64,000 bases of DNA, from positions 1 through 64,000 of the forward strand of contig NZ_BAABJZ010000003.1 in assembly GCF_039543565.1 (NCBI RefSeq), in the 5' to 3' direction. Shown piece after piece: positions 53,691-62,126 of the stretch (the first letter of the stretch is position 1; the number at the start of each line of letters is the position of its first letter). The notes beneath the pieces were generated by a model that saw only the letters and a list, made by a program, of their open reading frames with translations, was not told the DNA's origin and did not search any database. The position numbers and the translations under genes were made by a program. This DNA comes from Ferrimonas pelagia (GTDB taxonomy: Bacteria > Pseudomonadota > Gammaproteobacteria > Enterobacterales > Shewanellaceae).

Positions 53691-54662
53691 TTAACGGGAC
53701 AAATTGTTATAAGGCAAGATCTCAAGCCGTTGGGATGACAAAGTCTGCACTTCCCGTTCCGTCAAGCCATTGATCCAAGTCGCTAACTGATGCTCATCGC
53801 TGGCCCGTTGCAACAGCTCTAGCGACGCCGTAGGAGCCAAGACCCAATGCTGTTGCGTAGCCCGTTCCGTGGGGTTTTGCACCTGTAATCTCAACGATCG
53901 GCTTTGCCCGAAACTGGCTGGCAATCCAATTCGCTCCCAACTCCCATCAAAGTGGATGATCAGAAGATCCAATGGGAATGCACTCAGCTCGCTTAACGTC
54001 ATCTCCAGCATGTCGCCATGACCGATCCGTTGCGTACTGAGCCCCAGCTCGGTCGCGCCGGATAATTGCTCAAAGGCCGAGACCAGCTCACTGCGCCTAA
54101 GCGGCACGCTGGCGGGCCCTACCTGCAACAACCAGCCGTGATCCCATTGCAGTCGCAATTCAAGACGAGGCCCATGCCCCGGAGGGAACTGCGACCCCAC
54201 TGAACGCGTCAACAGTGGGCTCCCGTAAAAGCCGCTCGGTTGTCCCGGGATTCCCGCTGCTGCCAAAGCCTCTCGAGCTCGCACGACCAGCGGACGCATA
54301 TCCAGCTCGACGGCAACGTAGTAGTTACCGCCACACTGCCGTTGCTCAATCACTCGGGCCCGTTCCAACTCTACCTGGGCAACCGAGCGGGACGTGCTGA
54401 AACTGCTGTGCTCGACGCTTTGGCTCGATGTTGAAGTCCATTGCAAATCCGAACTGCTGTCCTGGCTTAATATCTGCTGTGCCAGACCGGACCGGGCGGC
54501 CCGGTTGGCTTCATCAATGGTCGCCCCCTGTCCTTCGAACAAATAGACATTGGGATCCACTGAGAACAGCCCCTGTTCGCAACTCTGCTCCGTCGAGGCA
54601 CACCCAGACAAGCTGGCCAACACTAGCGTTACCAAAGCAAGATACCGTTCATTTCTGCCCAT
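53691..54662 (-). CDS. Large lipoprotein of the caspase cassette
   Basis: The 323-residue lipoprotein has a lipobox LSGC with Cys21 and alanine at +2, which predicts outer-membrane sorting. Residues about 37-125 look like an LPP20-type domain (YLFEGQGATIDEANRAARSG... then NYYVAVELDMRPLV). The C-terminal 180 residues are beta-rich and unfamiliar to me. Its ATG shares a base with the stop of the caspase gene (TGATG), so the two are translationally coupled and probably made in fixed ratio. Confidence 0.82.
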   Translation of the reverse strand: MGRNERYLALVTLVLASLSGCASTEQSCEQGLFSVDPNVYLFEGQGATIDEANRAARSGLAQQILSQDSSSDLQWTSTSSQSVEHSSFSTSRSVAQVELERARVIEQRQCGGNYYVAVELDMRPLVVRAREALAAAGIPGQPSGFYGSPLLTRSVGSQFPPGHGPRLELRLQWDHGWLLQVGPASVPLRRSELVSAFEQLSGATELGLSTQRIGHGDMLEMTLSELSAFPLDLLIIHFDGSWERIGLPASFGQSRSLRLQVQNPTERATQQHWVLAPTASLELLQRASDEHQLATWINGLTEREVQTLSSQRLEILPYNNLSR

Positions 54663-56497
54663 CACTGGTATTCCGCCAAGAAACGTTTGGCGGTGCCAAA
54701 CTCAATCACCGGCTCCGGAGCCATGGCTCCCAGCTGGTTGGCAATGCCTGGAATGTGGGTGCGTAAGTATTGTCCCAACTGCTCGTTGGTCAGGCTCTTA
54801 CCTTCGGCGGCATCGTTACTGAGCCCATGCGCTAGGACATAGGTAAACAGACCTTGCTGGGCACCATGATGGCTATGGCGGTGACTTTCGCAGTGTTGAC
54901 TGGCTTGGTACAGGTCATAGCCATTGCCAGTCGACTCAAATGCACTTTCAAACCGGACCGATGACCGGTTGCTATCCTCTTCAGTCGATGACACACCGCT
55001 AAAACAGGTATCCAAGAAGATCGAGGGCCGACTGCCAGGCAGCGACTGAATGACCGTCATCATCTCAGAGAGCTTTAACGCCGTTCTGGGAAGATCTTGC
55101 CAGTCACTGTCGGTCGCCATTAGATAGTGCTCCCAACCAATGTTCTCCGCGGTCGAGCCATGCCCGGCGTAGAATACGTAGACTTCGGCTTCGGCATTGT
55201 CCCCGACCAAAGCAGCAAAGGAGCCCGGCGTGGAACGGTCTGCCATCAAGCGCTGCAGTTGCGCAAGCGTGACATCCTCTGCGGTGAGGATCTGACTGGT
55301 CGGCACCCCCAGTGAGCGCTCGAACACCTTCTGCATCACTTCCACATCCCGATTCGCATGGTAAACCGTGTGGTTGTTCTGATACTCCAGATTGCCAATA
55401 ACCAGAGCATAAGCATTCGGATTGGTTTGCGCCGCTTTGGCAAAGTTGTAGTCTCTGTGACTGCGAACCACCTGATCACCAGTCACCCGCACCGACAACG
55501 GCAGCTTGTCGACAAACTCGTTGTGATCCTCGAGCTGCAGGAAGAAATTGAGCGACTCGCCCTCTTTTACTCTCATGCCAGGTTGCAAAGTGGCGTACAT
55601 CCGGACTTCCTGCTGGGGCAGCAGCGGCAGATTTCGCGAAAATTCAATGCCCTCGGTAAACGTCATCAGCTTTCGGCTTTCCACCTGCAGCCGCCCACTC
55701 AGCTCCCGCGCCGCGCCGCCTCGGTTGACCAACGCGATCTCTACTTGGACAGGGACGCCGGCGGAGATCGCCACCCCTTCCTGTATCATCAAGCTAGCCT
55801 CGATTTCTGGCGGGACATAGGCCGCAACCTGCGCCGCAGAAGTAATGCGATCTTCGCCAATGCTGTCCTTCTCTTCTGCAGTGACAACAAAGTCGACCTG
55901 ACCGTGGGCAAAATCCCGAGGCAGGTCCAGATCCAGCGTAAAGATCTGATCCTCACCACTGGCCAGATCGCCAGGGCGCCACTGCGCTTGGGATAGGATA
56001 ACCCCCTGTTGCTTAGCAGACACCGACACAACCACACTCTCGGCGGCTGAACGACCAAGGTTACTCAACTCCAGGCGCATCTGCGCAGGGTGACCGGCCT
56101 GCCAGCCAATGTTGCGATCCAAAGCCGTTACACTGGATCTCAGTTTCAATTGCGGCGGGTTTTGGCGCTTTTCCGCTCGCGCTTCCTCCAGCCTAGCTTG
56201 ACCCAACACCCAACCAGGCTGGTACTCTTTACGGGTATCGATAAATTCAACATCGCGACGAACAAAACGACCCGAACCGACTCGCTGATGCACACTTTCC
56301 CGCTTGAGCAAAATAGAGCCATCCTGATCGTTTAATGCTTGGGCCTGCTTTGCTTTATCTTCGGCCCGGATCAGCTCACCGCGCTCCAATGCGCGTTTAG
56401 CTTCCAAATACAACTCGTGGGCTGCGATATTGGTTTTGTAGGCATTAACAGTAAAAGGCAGCAGCATCAGTGCTAGGGCGGTATATCCTAATTTCAT
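54662..56497 (-). CDS. Exported caspase-like protease (peptidase C14 family)
   Basis: The 611-residue protein has a signal peptide (about 1-19), an N-terminal TPR-like helical part (about 23-65), and two beta-sandwich regions resembling CARDB-type domains (about 115-228 and 232-340; note LSNLGRSAAES and LVNRGGAAREL). The C-terminal caspase fold spans about 361-560. The catalytic dyad is visible as His446 in VFYAGHGS and Cys498 in IFLDTCFSG. A histidine cluster (HCESHRHSHH, 535-544) sits in the loop before the FTYVLAHGL helix. It lies 12 nt after the beta-barrel gene and is coupled to the lipoprotein gene. Substrate and trigger are unknown. Confidence 0.9.
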   Translation of the reverse strand: MKLGYTALALMLLPFTVNAYKTNIAAHELYLEAKRALERGELIRAEDKAKQAQALNDQDGSILLKRESVHQRVGSGRFVRRDVEFIDTRKEYQPGWVLGQARLEEARAEKRQNPPQLKLRSSVTALDRNIGWQAGHPAQMRLELSNLGRSAAESVVVSVSAKQQGVILSQAQWRPGDLASGEDQIFTLDLDLPRDFAHGQVDFVVTAEEKDSIGEDRITSAAQVAAYVPPEIEASLMIQEGVAISAGVPVQVEIALVNRGGAARELSGRLQVESRKLMTFTEGIEFSRNLPLLPQQEVRMYATLQPGMRVKEGESLNFFLQLEDHNEFVDKLPLSVRVTGDQVVRSHRDYNFAKAAQTNPNAYALVIGNLEYQNNHTVYHANRDVEVMQKVFERSLGVPTSQILTAEDVTLAQLQRLMADRSTPGSFAALVGDNAEAEVYVFYAGHGSTAENIGWEHYLMATDSDWQDLPRTALKLSEMMTVIQSLPGSRPSIFLDTCFSGVSSTEEDSNRSSVRFESAFESTGNGYDLYQASQHCESHRHSHHGAQQGLFTYVLAHGLSNDAAEGKSLTNEQLGQYLRTHIPGIANQLGAMAPEPVIEFGTAKRFLAEYQ

Positions 56498-56509
56498 ATC
56501 TGTAATCCT

Positions 56510-57529
56510 TTAGAACTGAGCACTGATCGCGACGCCGTGATGCCAGGTGCCCGAATACTGCTTGGGCAGGACTTGTTCACTGCTGGCAAAGTCGATGGCA
56601 AAGTTCTTATATCCCAGCCCGATACCGAAACTGCTTGCCCCATCAGAGCGCAGCCCTTGCTCGGTTTCGTATTGCTGTTGACCGGCCCGCAGCGATAACG
56701 TGGTGTTCGTCGTCAACAGCCAATTCCACTCTACCCCGACCGCTAATCGCGACAACGACTCTTCCATAGCAACGAGATTTGGCAGGCTATCGAACTGATC
56801 ATATTGCAGTGCCAAGTTCAGATCCCAAGAGATGTAATCCGACAAAAACGCAACATTGGCGGCTGTGCCTAAGCTGTACTGGCTGCCCCGGAGCATGGGG
56901 TCATCTTCGCCTATCGCTTCATCCCCTATGACTTCACTCCGGTAAGCACCTCCAAGCCGCAAGCCGAAGTAGCTGCGAGTGCTGCCTACGGCCTTTTGCC
57001 AATCCACGGCTTGCCACAGCATTCCGAGGCTGAAACCCGTGCCTTCGGAGGCCATACTGCCGTCCGGAGAGTCCAGACTCATCATATCCAGAGTCGCCCC
57101 CACAGTGACTCGCTCACCCAGACGTGTGCCCAACGCGAGCCCGAGTGTAGACTGTTCGAAACCGGCCAGTTCCCGCCCTGTGTCGTAAATTGGGGTAAAG
57201 GCGTCCCTTTCATAAAACAACCCAAAGCTGCCGACTTGAGCGGCAAACGCGGTAAACTCCGTGTCTGGGTCATGCCAATTCCCATCTTCTTGCTGCGACG
57301 AAATGCTGCTAAATTCAGCCGTGACACCAAGCACGGAATTGCCTTCACGATCGCGGTTGCCAATGGGACCCGCCGGATTGGCACTCCATGCCGTCGTATC
57401 TTCTGCCAACGCAACAAAAGCGCCACCTAAAGCATCACAGCGAACCCCGCCCGCCTGCGCACAGGGGTGAACCAAAGCCAAGGTCGCAGCGACACAGCTA
57501 AGCCACCTCGCTTCGCTCAAAAATGACAT
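56510..57529 (-). CDS. Predicted outer-membrane beta-barrel protein of the caspase cassette
   Basis: The 339-residue protein has a signal peptide ending near AQAGG. A segment GGAFVALAEDTTAWSANPAG follows, of the type that opens PorV/UPF0164 and FadL-related barrels, then alternating amphipathic strands and a terminal phenylalanine (ISAQF) typical of barrel proteins folded by BAM. AGGAG lies 6 nt before the ATG at 57529. It is the first gene of the leftward operon. In type IX secretion PorV-like barrels act as shuttle or anchor proteins; whether this one does so is unknown. Confidence 0.82.
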   Translation of the reverse strand: MSFLSEARWLSCVAATLALVHPCAQAGGVRCDALGGAFVALAEDTTAWSANPAGPIGNRDREGNSVLGVTAEFSSISSQQEDGNWHDPDTEFTAFAAQVGSFGLFYERDAFTPIYDTGRELAGFEQSTLGLALGTRLGERVTVGATLDMMSLDSPDGSMASEGTGFSLGMLWQAVDWQKAVGSTRSYFGLRLGGAYRSEVIGDEAIGEDDPMLRGSQYSLGTAANVAFLSDYISWDLNLALQYDQFDSLPNLVAMEESLSRLAVGVEWNWLLTTNTTLSLRAGQQQYETEQGLRSDGASSFGIGLGYKNFAIDFASSEQVLPKQYSGTWHHGVAISAQF

Positions 57530-57940
57530 CCCTTCTCCTTTACGCCCCATCCCGGATCAATATGGCTCCGGACAGATCGACTCACTCACGGTTCAATTGA
57601 TATCGAGAGAACCTGAGACAAAAATAAAAAGGTAATGTTAATAATGACTTGGCTGCGCGTCTAATGACACTCCACGCATTCGAAGCTGCACCACAAACAC
57701 AACTCATAGCCCTCCCAATCTGGTAACGTGCGCATCGCCCCTGGCTGCCCTGGCTGCAGAATTTAATCTTTTTATTCCATCAATGGCAGGGAGCTTTGCC
57801 TGCTTACGACCCAATTTTCTGGCCCAACCCTCCACACCTCCAACGGCCTACCTTGCAGTTACAATATCCCTACAACATCTTCTACTACATTGAAATAAAA
57901 GCTGTTTTATCATTGTTGATTCGTTTTTATGGAGAATATG
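57530..57940. other. Divergent control region of the caspase cassette
   Basis: About 410 bp without a gene separate the leftward operon from the rightward lipoprotein gene. The stretch is visibly more AT-rich than its surroundings. Both promoters must lie here, but I cannot pick out a convincing -35/-10 pair for either side. Confidence 0.6.
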
Positions 57941-60139
57941 ATGAAGAAGTTGTTCTCACTTCTCACTCTGCTTCCCCTTTTAACCGCTTGCCTATTCACG
58001 GAAGGAGACGAAGCGTTTCCCAGTGGCCCAGGTGTCGGTGGGGGCGCTGTAGTCGAAAATCTGGAGTGGCATGTACCTAGCCAGATCCCACTGGGCGAAG
58101 CGATTGGTCATGCGCTGATCGCGCACTTTACCGATGGCCACAGCAGTAATGTCACCGACCTGTCCAATTTCGAAACGGACAGTCCCGAGATCGTTGCCAT
58201 CGACAACAAACAAATTGTTGGACTCGCCATCGGCGAAGCGACCCTGTCTGCTCAGTACCGAGGCCGTACTGAACGAGTCCGTATCGAGATCGGCGCATCA
58301 GAAATCTTGGCGATTGAGTTTTCTGGCATCGAGCCTTCCCAACCTGCGGGAACCCAGCAAAACTGGACCCTGACGGCCAATTGGTCCGATGGCGAAACGA
58401 CAGATATTACTGCCAGTGCAGAGTGGTCCAGCGCTCAATCCGACTCTGTGCATTTCAGTGCCCCTGGCGAGTTCCGCGCCATGGTACCCGGCGAAGTCGA
58501 GATCCAAGCCCGGTTCGGGCAACTGTCAGTATCGGAAACTGTGGAGGTCACGGCGCCAGAGGCCATCGAAGTAGTGTTGACCCAAGCCCCCTATGGGCAG
58601 CTTGAGATGCTGCTTGGTGACCGCCTAGAGATCGCATTTAGCGCTCGATTAACCGACGACACCTTAGTACCACTCGATACCCCATATGGTTTTCGAGTCG
58701 ACGGCAACAGTGCAGACACCTCTGGGCTCGACTTCGTCAGTCACAATGAGCCCACTCTCAGAGCACTGCGGCCCGGCGAATTATCACTGCGCCTGGATCC
58801 GCAAGAGCGACCCGACGGTGTCAGCCGCTACGTGTATGTCGATCTCACGATCCAGGATAACCCAGCCGAATACCGATGGGTGCGCCACGACTTTGAACCT
58901 GAAGCCGATAACCTGACTTGGACCCGGCGAGCTTATGCCGTCGACGATGGCAAAGTGGTGATGCTATTTGAGGTAAAAGACGGCAACAGTGCCGACGGGA
59001 TCTATCTGGTGACAGCCGATCAGCAAGGCTATTCTGAGCCTAAGCAGATTTTGAAAGGCCAGTTTATGGACACGCTGACCCACACTCGCTGGGCTCAAAA
59101 CGGCCAATTGGTCTTTGTCAGCAAGATGGCCAACGGGCAGGAGAACATGTTCTGGTATGATCGTAATACCGCGACATTGACGCCAATGTCAGCCCCGGCA
59201 GAAACCCAGGGCACATTCAGTTACCAGAATAATTGGCCACTGATGACTTCTGCAGGCACAGCCTTCATGTATCTGTCTCCAACCGATAGAGACCACCCGC
59301 ACCGGGACGAAATGATGCTGATGCGTTACGACCGAACGCAACAGCAATGGCAATTGGATCAGGTGCTGCCGATCTCGGCTTCACAACAACGCGGCAGCAA
59401 CCTAAAGTTCCCGGACAACATCGCTGACACCCTGATCTACCAAGGAACAGACAGCGGTTACTGGCCATCATTCACCGTCATCAACACATTGACCGGCGAT
59501 GTCGAGGTTCTGGTTCCAGAGCGTCCATCCCAAACCGCAGATCGCTTGTATCGCTTCGACTTTACCGGTAGTGACCCACTGCAAGCTGTTGCAATCAGCT
59601 ATGACAGGGAGTATTTCCTATATTGGTCGGAGCTTGACCTGGTTCCAGAAGCGCATGCGCTGTTACTTGGCGAGTCCATTGAGACCATCAGCAATACACC
59701 GCTTCATAGCGCGGATATGGAGATGGGTGACCGCTTCTTATTCTGGCCACGGGTCCAAACTGCAGACGGCAGCGATAATGTCACCTTTCGGACTTTGCAA
59801 AATGGCAGTTGGCACGTCACCCACCTACCCAGCCCCCAGGAAAGCTACACACTGGAGCTCTATCGCGCTCAGACCCGTGAAACACAGAGCAGCGACAAAG
59901 CGACCATACGTCACCCTCAGCTCGACAATGAACAGATAATGTTGAGCAGTCAGGGTATGTGGGTGAGCCACCACGGACAATGGTCTCAGGACACTGAGCT
60001 GTGGCGCTTCAATATCAGCAGTAGCAGCTCCTATGCTCAGCAAGTTGTCCACCTGGGCGACAGTTTGGGCCTAATTTACCGCGATGGCTCACTCAGCCGA
60101 CAGCATCTGTGGATGCTGCAACTCCGTCAGCCGGACTAG
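57941..60139 (+). CDS. Large lipoprotein with Ig-like repeats and a propeller-like region
   Basis: The 732-residue lipoprotein has a lipobox LTAC with Cys17. Residues about 40-325 hold three bacterial-Ig-like (BIG2-type) repeats, seen as recurring SDGETTDITASAEWSS-type and PGEVEI/PGELSL segments. From about 330 to the end, repeated WARYAV/YLVTADQ/LVFVSKM-like strands suggest a beta-propeller resembling TolB-type sensors. Leucine at +2 favours outer-membrane sorting. Three ATGs lie close together; the one at 57941 has GGAG at 6 nt. It diverges from the caspase operon and is probably part of the same system. Confidence 0.8.
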   Translation: MKKLFSLLTLLPLLTACLFTEGDEAFPSGPGVGGGAVVENLEWHVPSQIPLGEAIGHALIAHFTDGHSSNVTDLSNFETDSPEIVAIDNKQIVGLAIGEATLSAQYRGRTERVRIEIGASEILAIEFSGIEPSQPAGTQQNWTLTANWSDGETTDITASAEWSSAQSDSVHFSAPGEFRAMVPGEVEIQARFGQLSVSETVEVTAPEAIEVVLTQAPYGQLEMLLGDRLEIAFSARLTDDTLVPLDTPYGFRVDGNSADTSGLDFVSHNEPTLRALRPGELSLRLDPQERPDGVSRYVYVDLTIQDNPAEYRWVRHDFEPEADNLTWTRRAYAVDDGKVVMLFEVKDGNSADGIYLVTADQQGYSEPKQILKGQFMDTLTHTRWAQNGQLVFVSKMANGQENMFWYDRNTATLTPMSAPAETQGTFSYQNNWPLMTSAGTAFMYLSPTDRDHPHRDEMMLMRYDRTQQQWQLDQVLPISASQQRGSNLKFPDNIADTLIYQGTDSGYWPSFTVINTLTGDVEVLVPERPSQTADRLYRFDFTGSDPLQAVAISYDREYFLYWSELDLVPEAHALLLGESIETISNTPLHSADMEMGDRFLFWPRVQTADGSDNVTFRTLQNGSWHVTHLPSPQESYTLELYRAQTRETQSSDKATIRHPQLDNEQIMLSSQGMWVSHHGQWSQDTELWRFNISSSSSYAQQVVHLGDSLGLIYRDGSLSRQHLWMLQLRQPD

Positions 60140-60153
60140 CAGCCCAGGATACG

Positions 60154-60186
60154 AAAATGCCGCAGAGATTCTCTGCGGCATTTTTT
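60154..60186. terminator. Strong terminator after the Ig-repeat lipoprotein gene
   Basis: A 12-bp perfect stem (AATGCCGCAGAG/CTCTGCGGCATT) with a 3-nt loop is followed by six T residues on the plus strand. A shorter T-run on the other strand can serve yfcL. Confidence 0.95.
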
Positions 60187-60202
60187 CTTAGCTGGCTTTG
60201 TT

Positions 60203-60472
60203 TCAAGCAATCAAACGCTGATTAAGCTGCTGCCAGGCATTCTGGATCAGTACCAGATCTTGCGGCGACAGCTCGCTTTTCGCGGCACCCAACACGTCAG
60301 CCATCTTGGCCTGCAAGCCATCGAGTGTTGGCGCTTCGTTTTGCTCCAACTGGGACAGCACCACGGCAAAATGCCCCTGCAAGTAGCCGCTAGCAAACAC
60401 CTCATCGTCACTGCCGGACTGCAGCAACTCACCGGTCCACTCGTGGCAGATCTCATCCCAACGCTCTAACAT
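60203..60472 (-). CDS. yfcL: YfcL family protein
   Basis: A small 89-residue soluble acidic helical protein of the YfcL family, function unknown. It overlaps the kinase-like gene by 7 nt. In E. coli yfcL is next to mnmC; here the caspase cassette lies between them. Confidence 0.88.
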   Translation of the reverse strand: MLERWDEICHEWTGELLQSGSDDEVFASGYLQGHFAVVLSQLEQNEAPTLDGLQAKMADVLGAAKSELSPQDLVLIQNAWQQLNQRLIA

Positions 60473-61602
60473 ACTTCTTCCTCCGGATCGGCTAGGGGGT
60501 ACAACACGGCGTCCCGATAGCCGGTGGTAATGCGATAGTGGCCGGTTAAGGCCCGATCTAAGGTGTGATCACCGGTGTCCGCCAGCATGGGACGGCCCGC
60601 CAGTGCTTCTAATTTGGTTTTGGTGGCGACAATCATGATGTTGTCACGACCGATGGTCCGGATCACCAAAGGGCTCAGCTGTTGATTGCCGCGGCCAAAC
60701 AGGTGACCCTGGCCACCGATCAGGGTGAGCACGAGCTTGGTTGGCTTGTCCGCGATGACATCAAGCAATTGCGCTTCGGTCAGATCCTGCCCCAGCACTT
60801 TGTTGTCTTTGATCAGATCGATACCCAGCAGGGTGTTGGCCAGCCCGAGGTGATCCATCACCGCCGCCACCGTGCTGCCCGAGCCCATGACACACTGCCA
60901 ACCGGCTTCATTGAGCGCTTCGATCTGCTCGGCCATGTCGGCGCCAATGTCATCCAGCACCAACGCCTGATGCTCCTGGCCGCCCATCTTCACCGCCTGC
61001 ACGTAGCGCAGCGCTTCGGGCACCATCATTTCGCCAAAGTATTGGGCCTTGACCTTACCCTGGCGAAACGCGACCTCATCGATATCACGGACTTCACCGT
61101 CGGTGACGCTCAGCAGTTCGCCCCGCACCATCTGCGCGGCGACAACGCCCGCCGCCTTGGGGCTGATGGCATACACCCCGGAGTGGATCTTCACCCCGGC
61201 TGGCACCCCGAGTACCGGAATACGCTGGCCCACCACACTGCACAGATCCCGCGCCGTGCCATCGCCGCCCGCAAACAAAATGAGATCCACCCGTTCCGCC
61301 AGAAGATGCTCTGCCAACGCGCGGGTATCCGCCGCGTCAGTCACCGCCGGTGGCGTGTGGCGTAACCGGGGATCAAAGCCCAGCTCTGTCGCCAGAGCCC
61401 CGCCCATCTCGCCCTGGGCCGTATGGACTTGGATCCGCGCTTTGAGCGGCACCAGTGCCGCCAGCGCCAGCGCCATCCGCGCCCTCGCTTTGGGCTTGGC
61501 GCCCAGCGCCAACGCCTGCTCGGCAACCCCATCGGAGCCTTTAAGGGCGACGCTGCCGCCCAGGCCCGCCAGCGGGTTGATGATCAGTCCCAGTTTGAAC
61601 AC
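60466..61602 (-). CDS. ATP-NAD kinase family protein
   Basis: The 378-residue protein resembles the ATP-NAD/AcoX kinase family. It has an N-terminal GLIINPLAGLGGSVALKGSDG motif and the GGDGTARD nucleotide-binding motif near residue 110. It is longer than the housekeeping NAD kinase NadK and probably not its replacement. The substrate is unknown. It overlaps epmC by 19 nt and yfcL by 7 nt, so the group is one operon. Confidence 0.85.
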   Translation of the reverse strand: MFKLGLIINPLAGLGGSVALKGSDGVAEQALALGAKPKARARMALALAALVPLKARIQVHTAQGEMGGALATELGFDPRLRHTPPAVTDAADTRALAEHLLAERVDLILFAGGDGTARDLCSVVGQRIPVLGVPAGVKIHSGVYAISPKAAGVVAAQMVRGELLSVTDGEVRDIDEVAFRQGKVKAQYFGEMMVPEALRYVQAVKMGGQEHQALVLDDIGADMAEQIEALNEAGWQCVMGSGSTVAAVMDHLGLANTLLGIDLIKDNKVLGQDLTEAQLLDVIADKPTKLVLTLIGGQGHLFGRGNQQLSPLVIRTIGRDNIMIVATKTKLEALAGRPMLADTGDHTLDRALTGHYRITTGYRDAVLYPLADPEEEVC

Positions 61603-62126
61603 AGCTTATCCTCACTCCATGTGAAACGCGTCGGTAATGGCCGATCGAAATGCTGGCAGAACAGCCGGGCCAGTTGCTGCGCCCGGGGCGGCCAGCCCCG
61701 TGCCTGATACGCCTCGGCTGCCGCCTGAACGCGACGCCGAAACCCAACTCTGTCGATCTCGATGGCGGTGTTATCCGCGCTGACATCAAATGCCTTGCCG
61801 CAGGCCTGGCTCAGATACCACTCGATGGCCTGCGGCTGCGCTTCCAGCGACTCAAACTCCGCCTGACGCTCGGTGCTGCGCTGATCCGACTCATACCAAT
61901 AGCCGTAATCCAGCAACGCTCGACGCTCCGGCCCCGCCTGGCACCAATGCGCCAGCTCATGCAGCGCGCTGGCCACATAGCCGTGGGCAAAGTAGATCCG
62001 ATGATAGGGGCAGATCTCATCGGCTGGCAGATACAGCGGCTCCTCGCCACCATCGAGCAGCAAGGTTTGGTATTCCCGGCCCGGGCCCTGCTCAAACAGG
62101 TGTTGGATCTGTTTCGCGTTTGGCAT
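61584..62126 (-). CDS. epmC: Elongation factor P hydroxylase
   Basis: EpmC hydroxylates the beta-lysyl-lysine modification of elongation factor P. The 180-residue protein has the family metal motif HELAHW near residue 56 and the conserved DYGYWYESDQRS segment. It overlaps the transporter gene by 35 nt. The genes epmA, epmB and efp are not in the window. Confidence 0.92.
   Translation of the reverse strand: MPNAKQIQHLFEQGPGREYQTLLLDGGEEPLYLPADEICPYHRIYFAHGYVASALHELAHWCQAGPERRALLDYGYWYESDQRSTERQAEFESLEAQPQAIEWYLSQACGKAFDVSADNTAIEIDRVGFRRRVQAAAEAYQARGWPPRAQQLARLFCQHFDRPLPTRFTWSEDKLCSNWD

Noticed and set aside
53139..60139. Phage-defence interpretation (CBASS, gasdermin or CRISPR-caspase type) of the caspase cassette
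   Set aside because: No nucleotide cyclase, gasdermin, nuclease or CRISPR gene is present, and every protein carries an export signal, which does not fit a cytosolic abortive-infection system.
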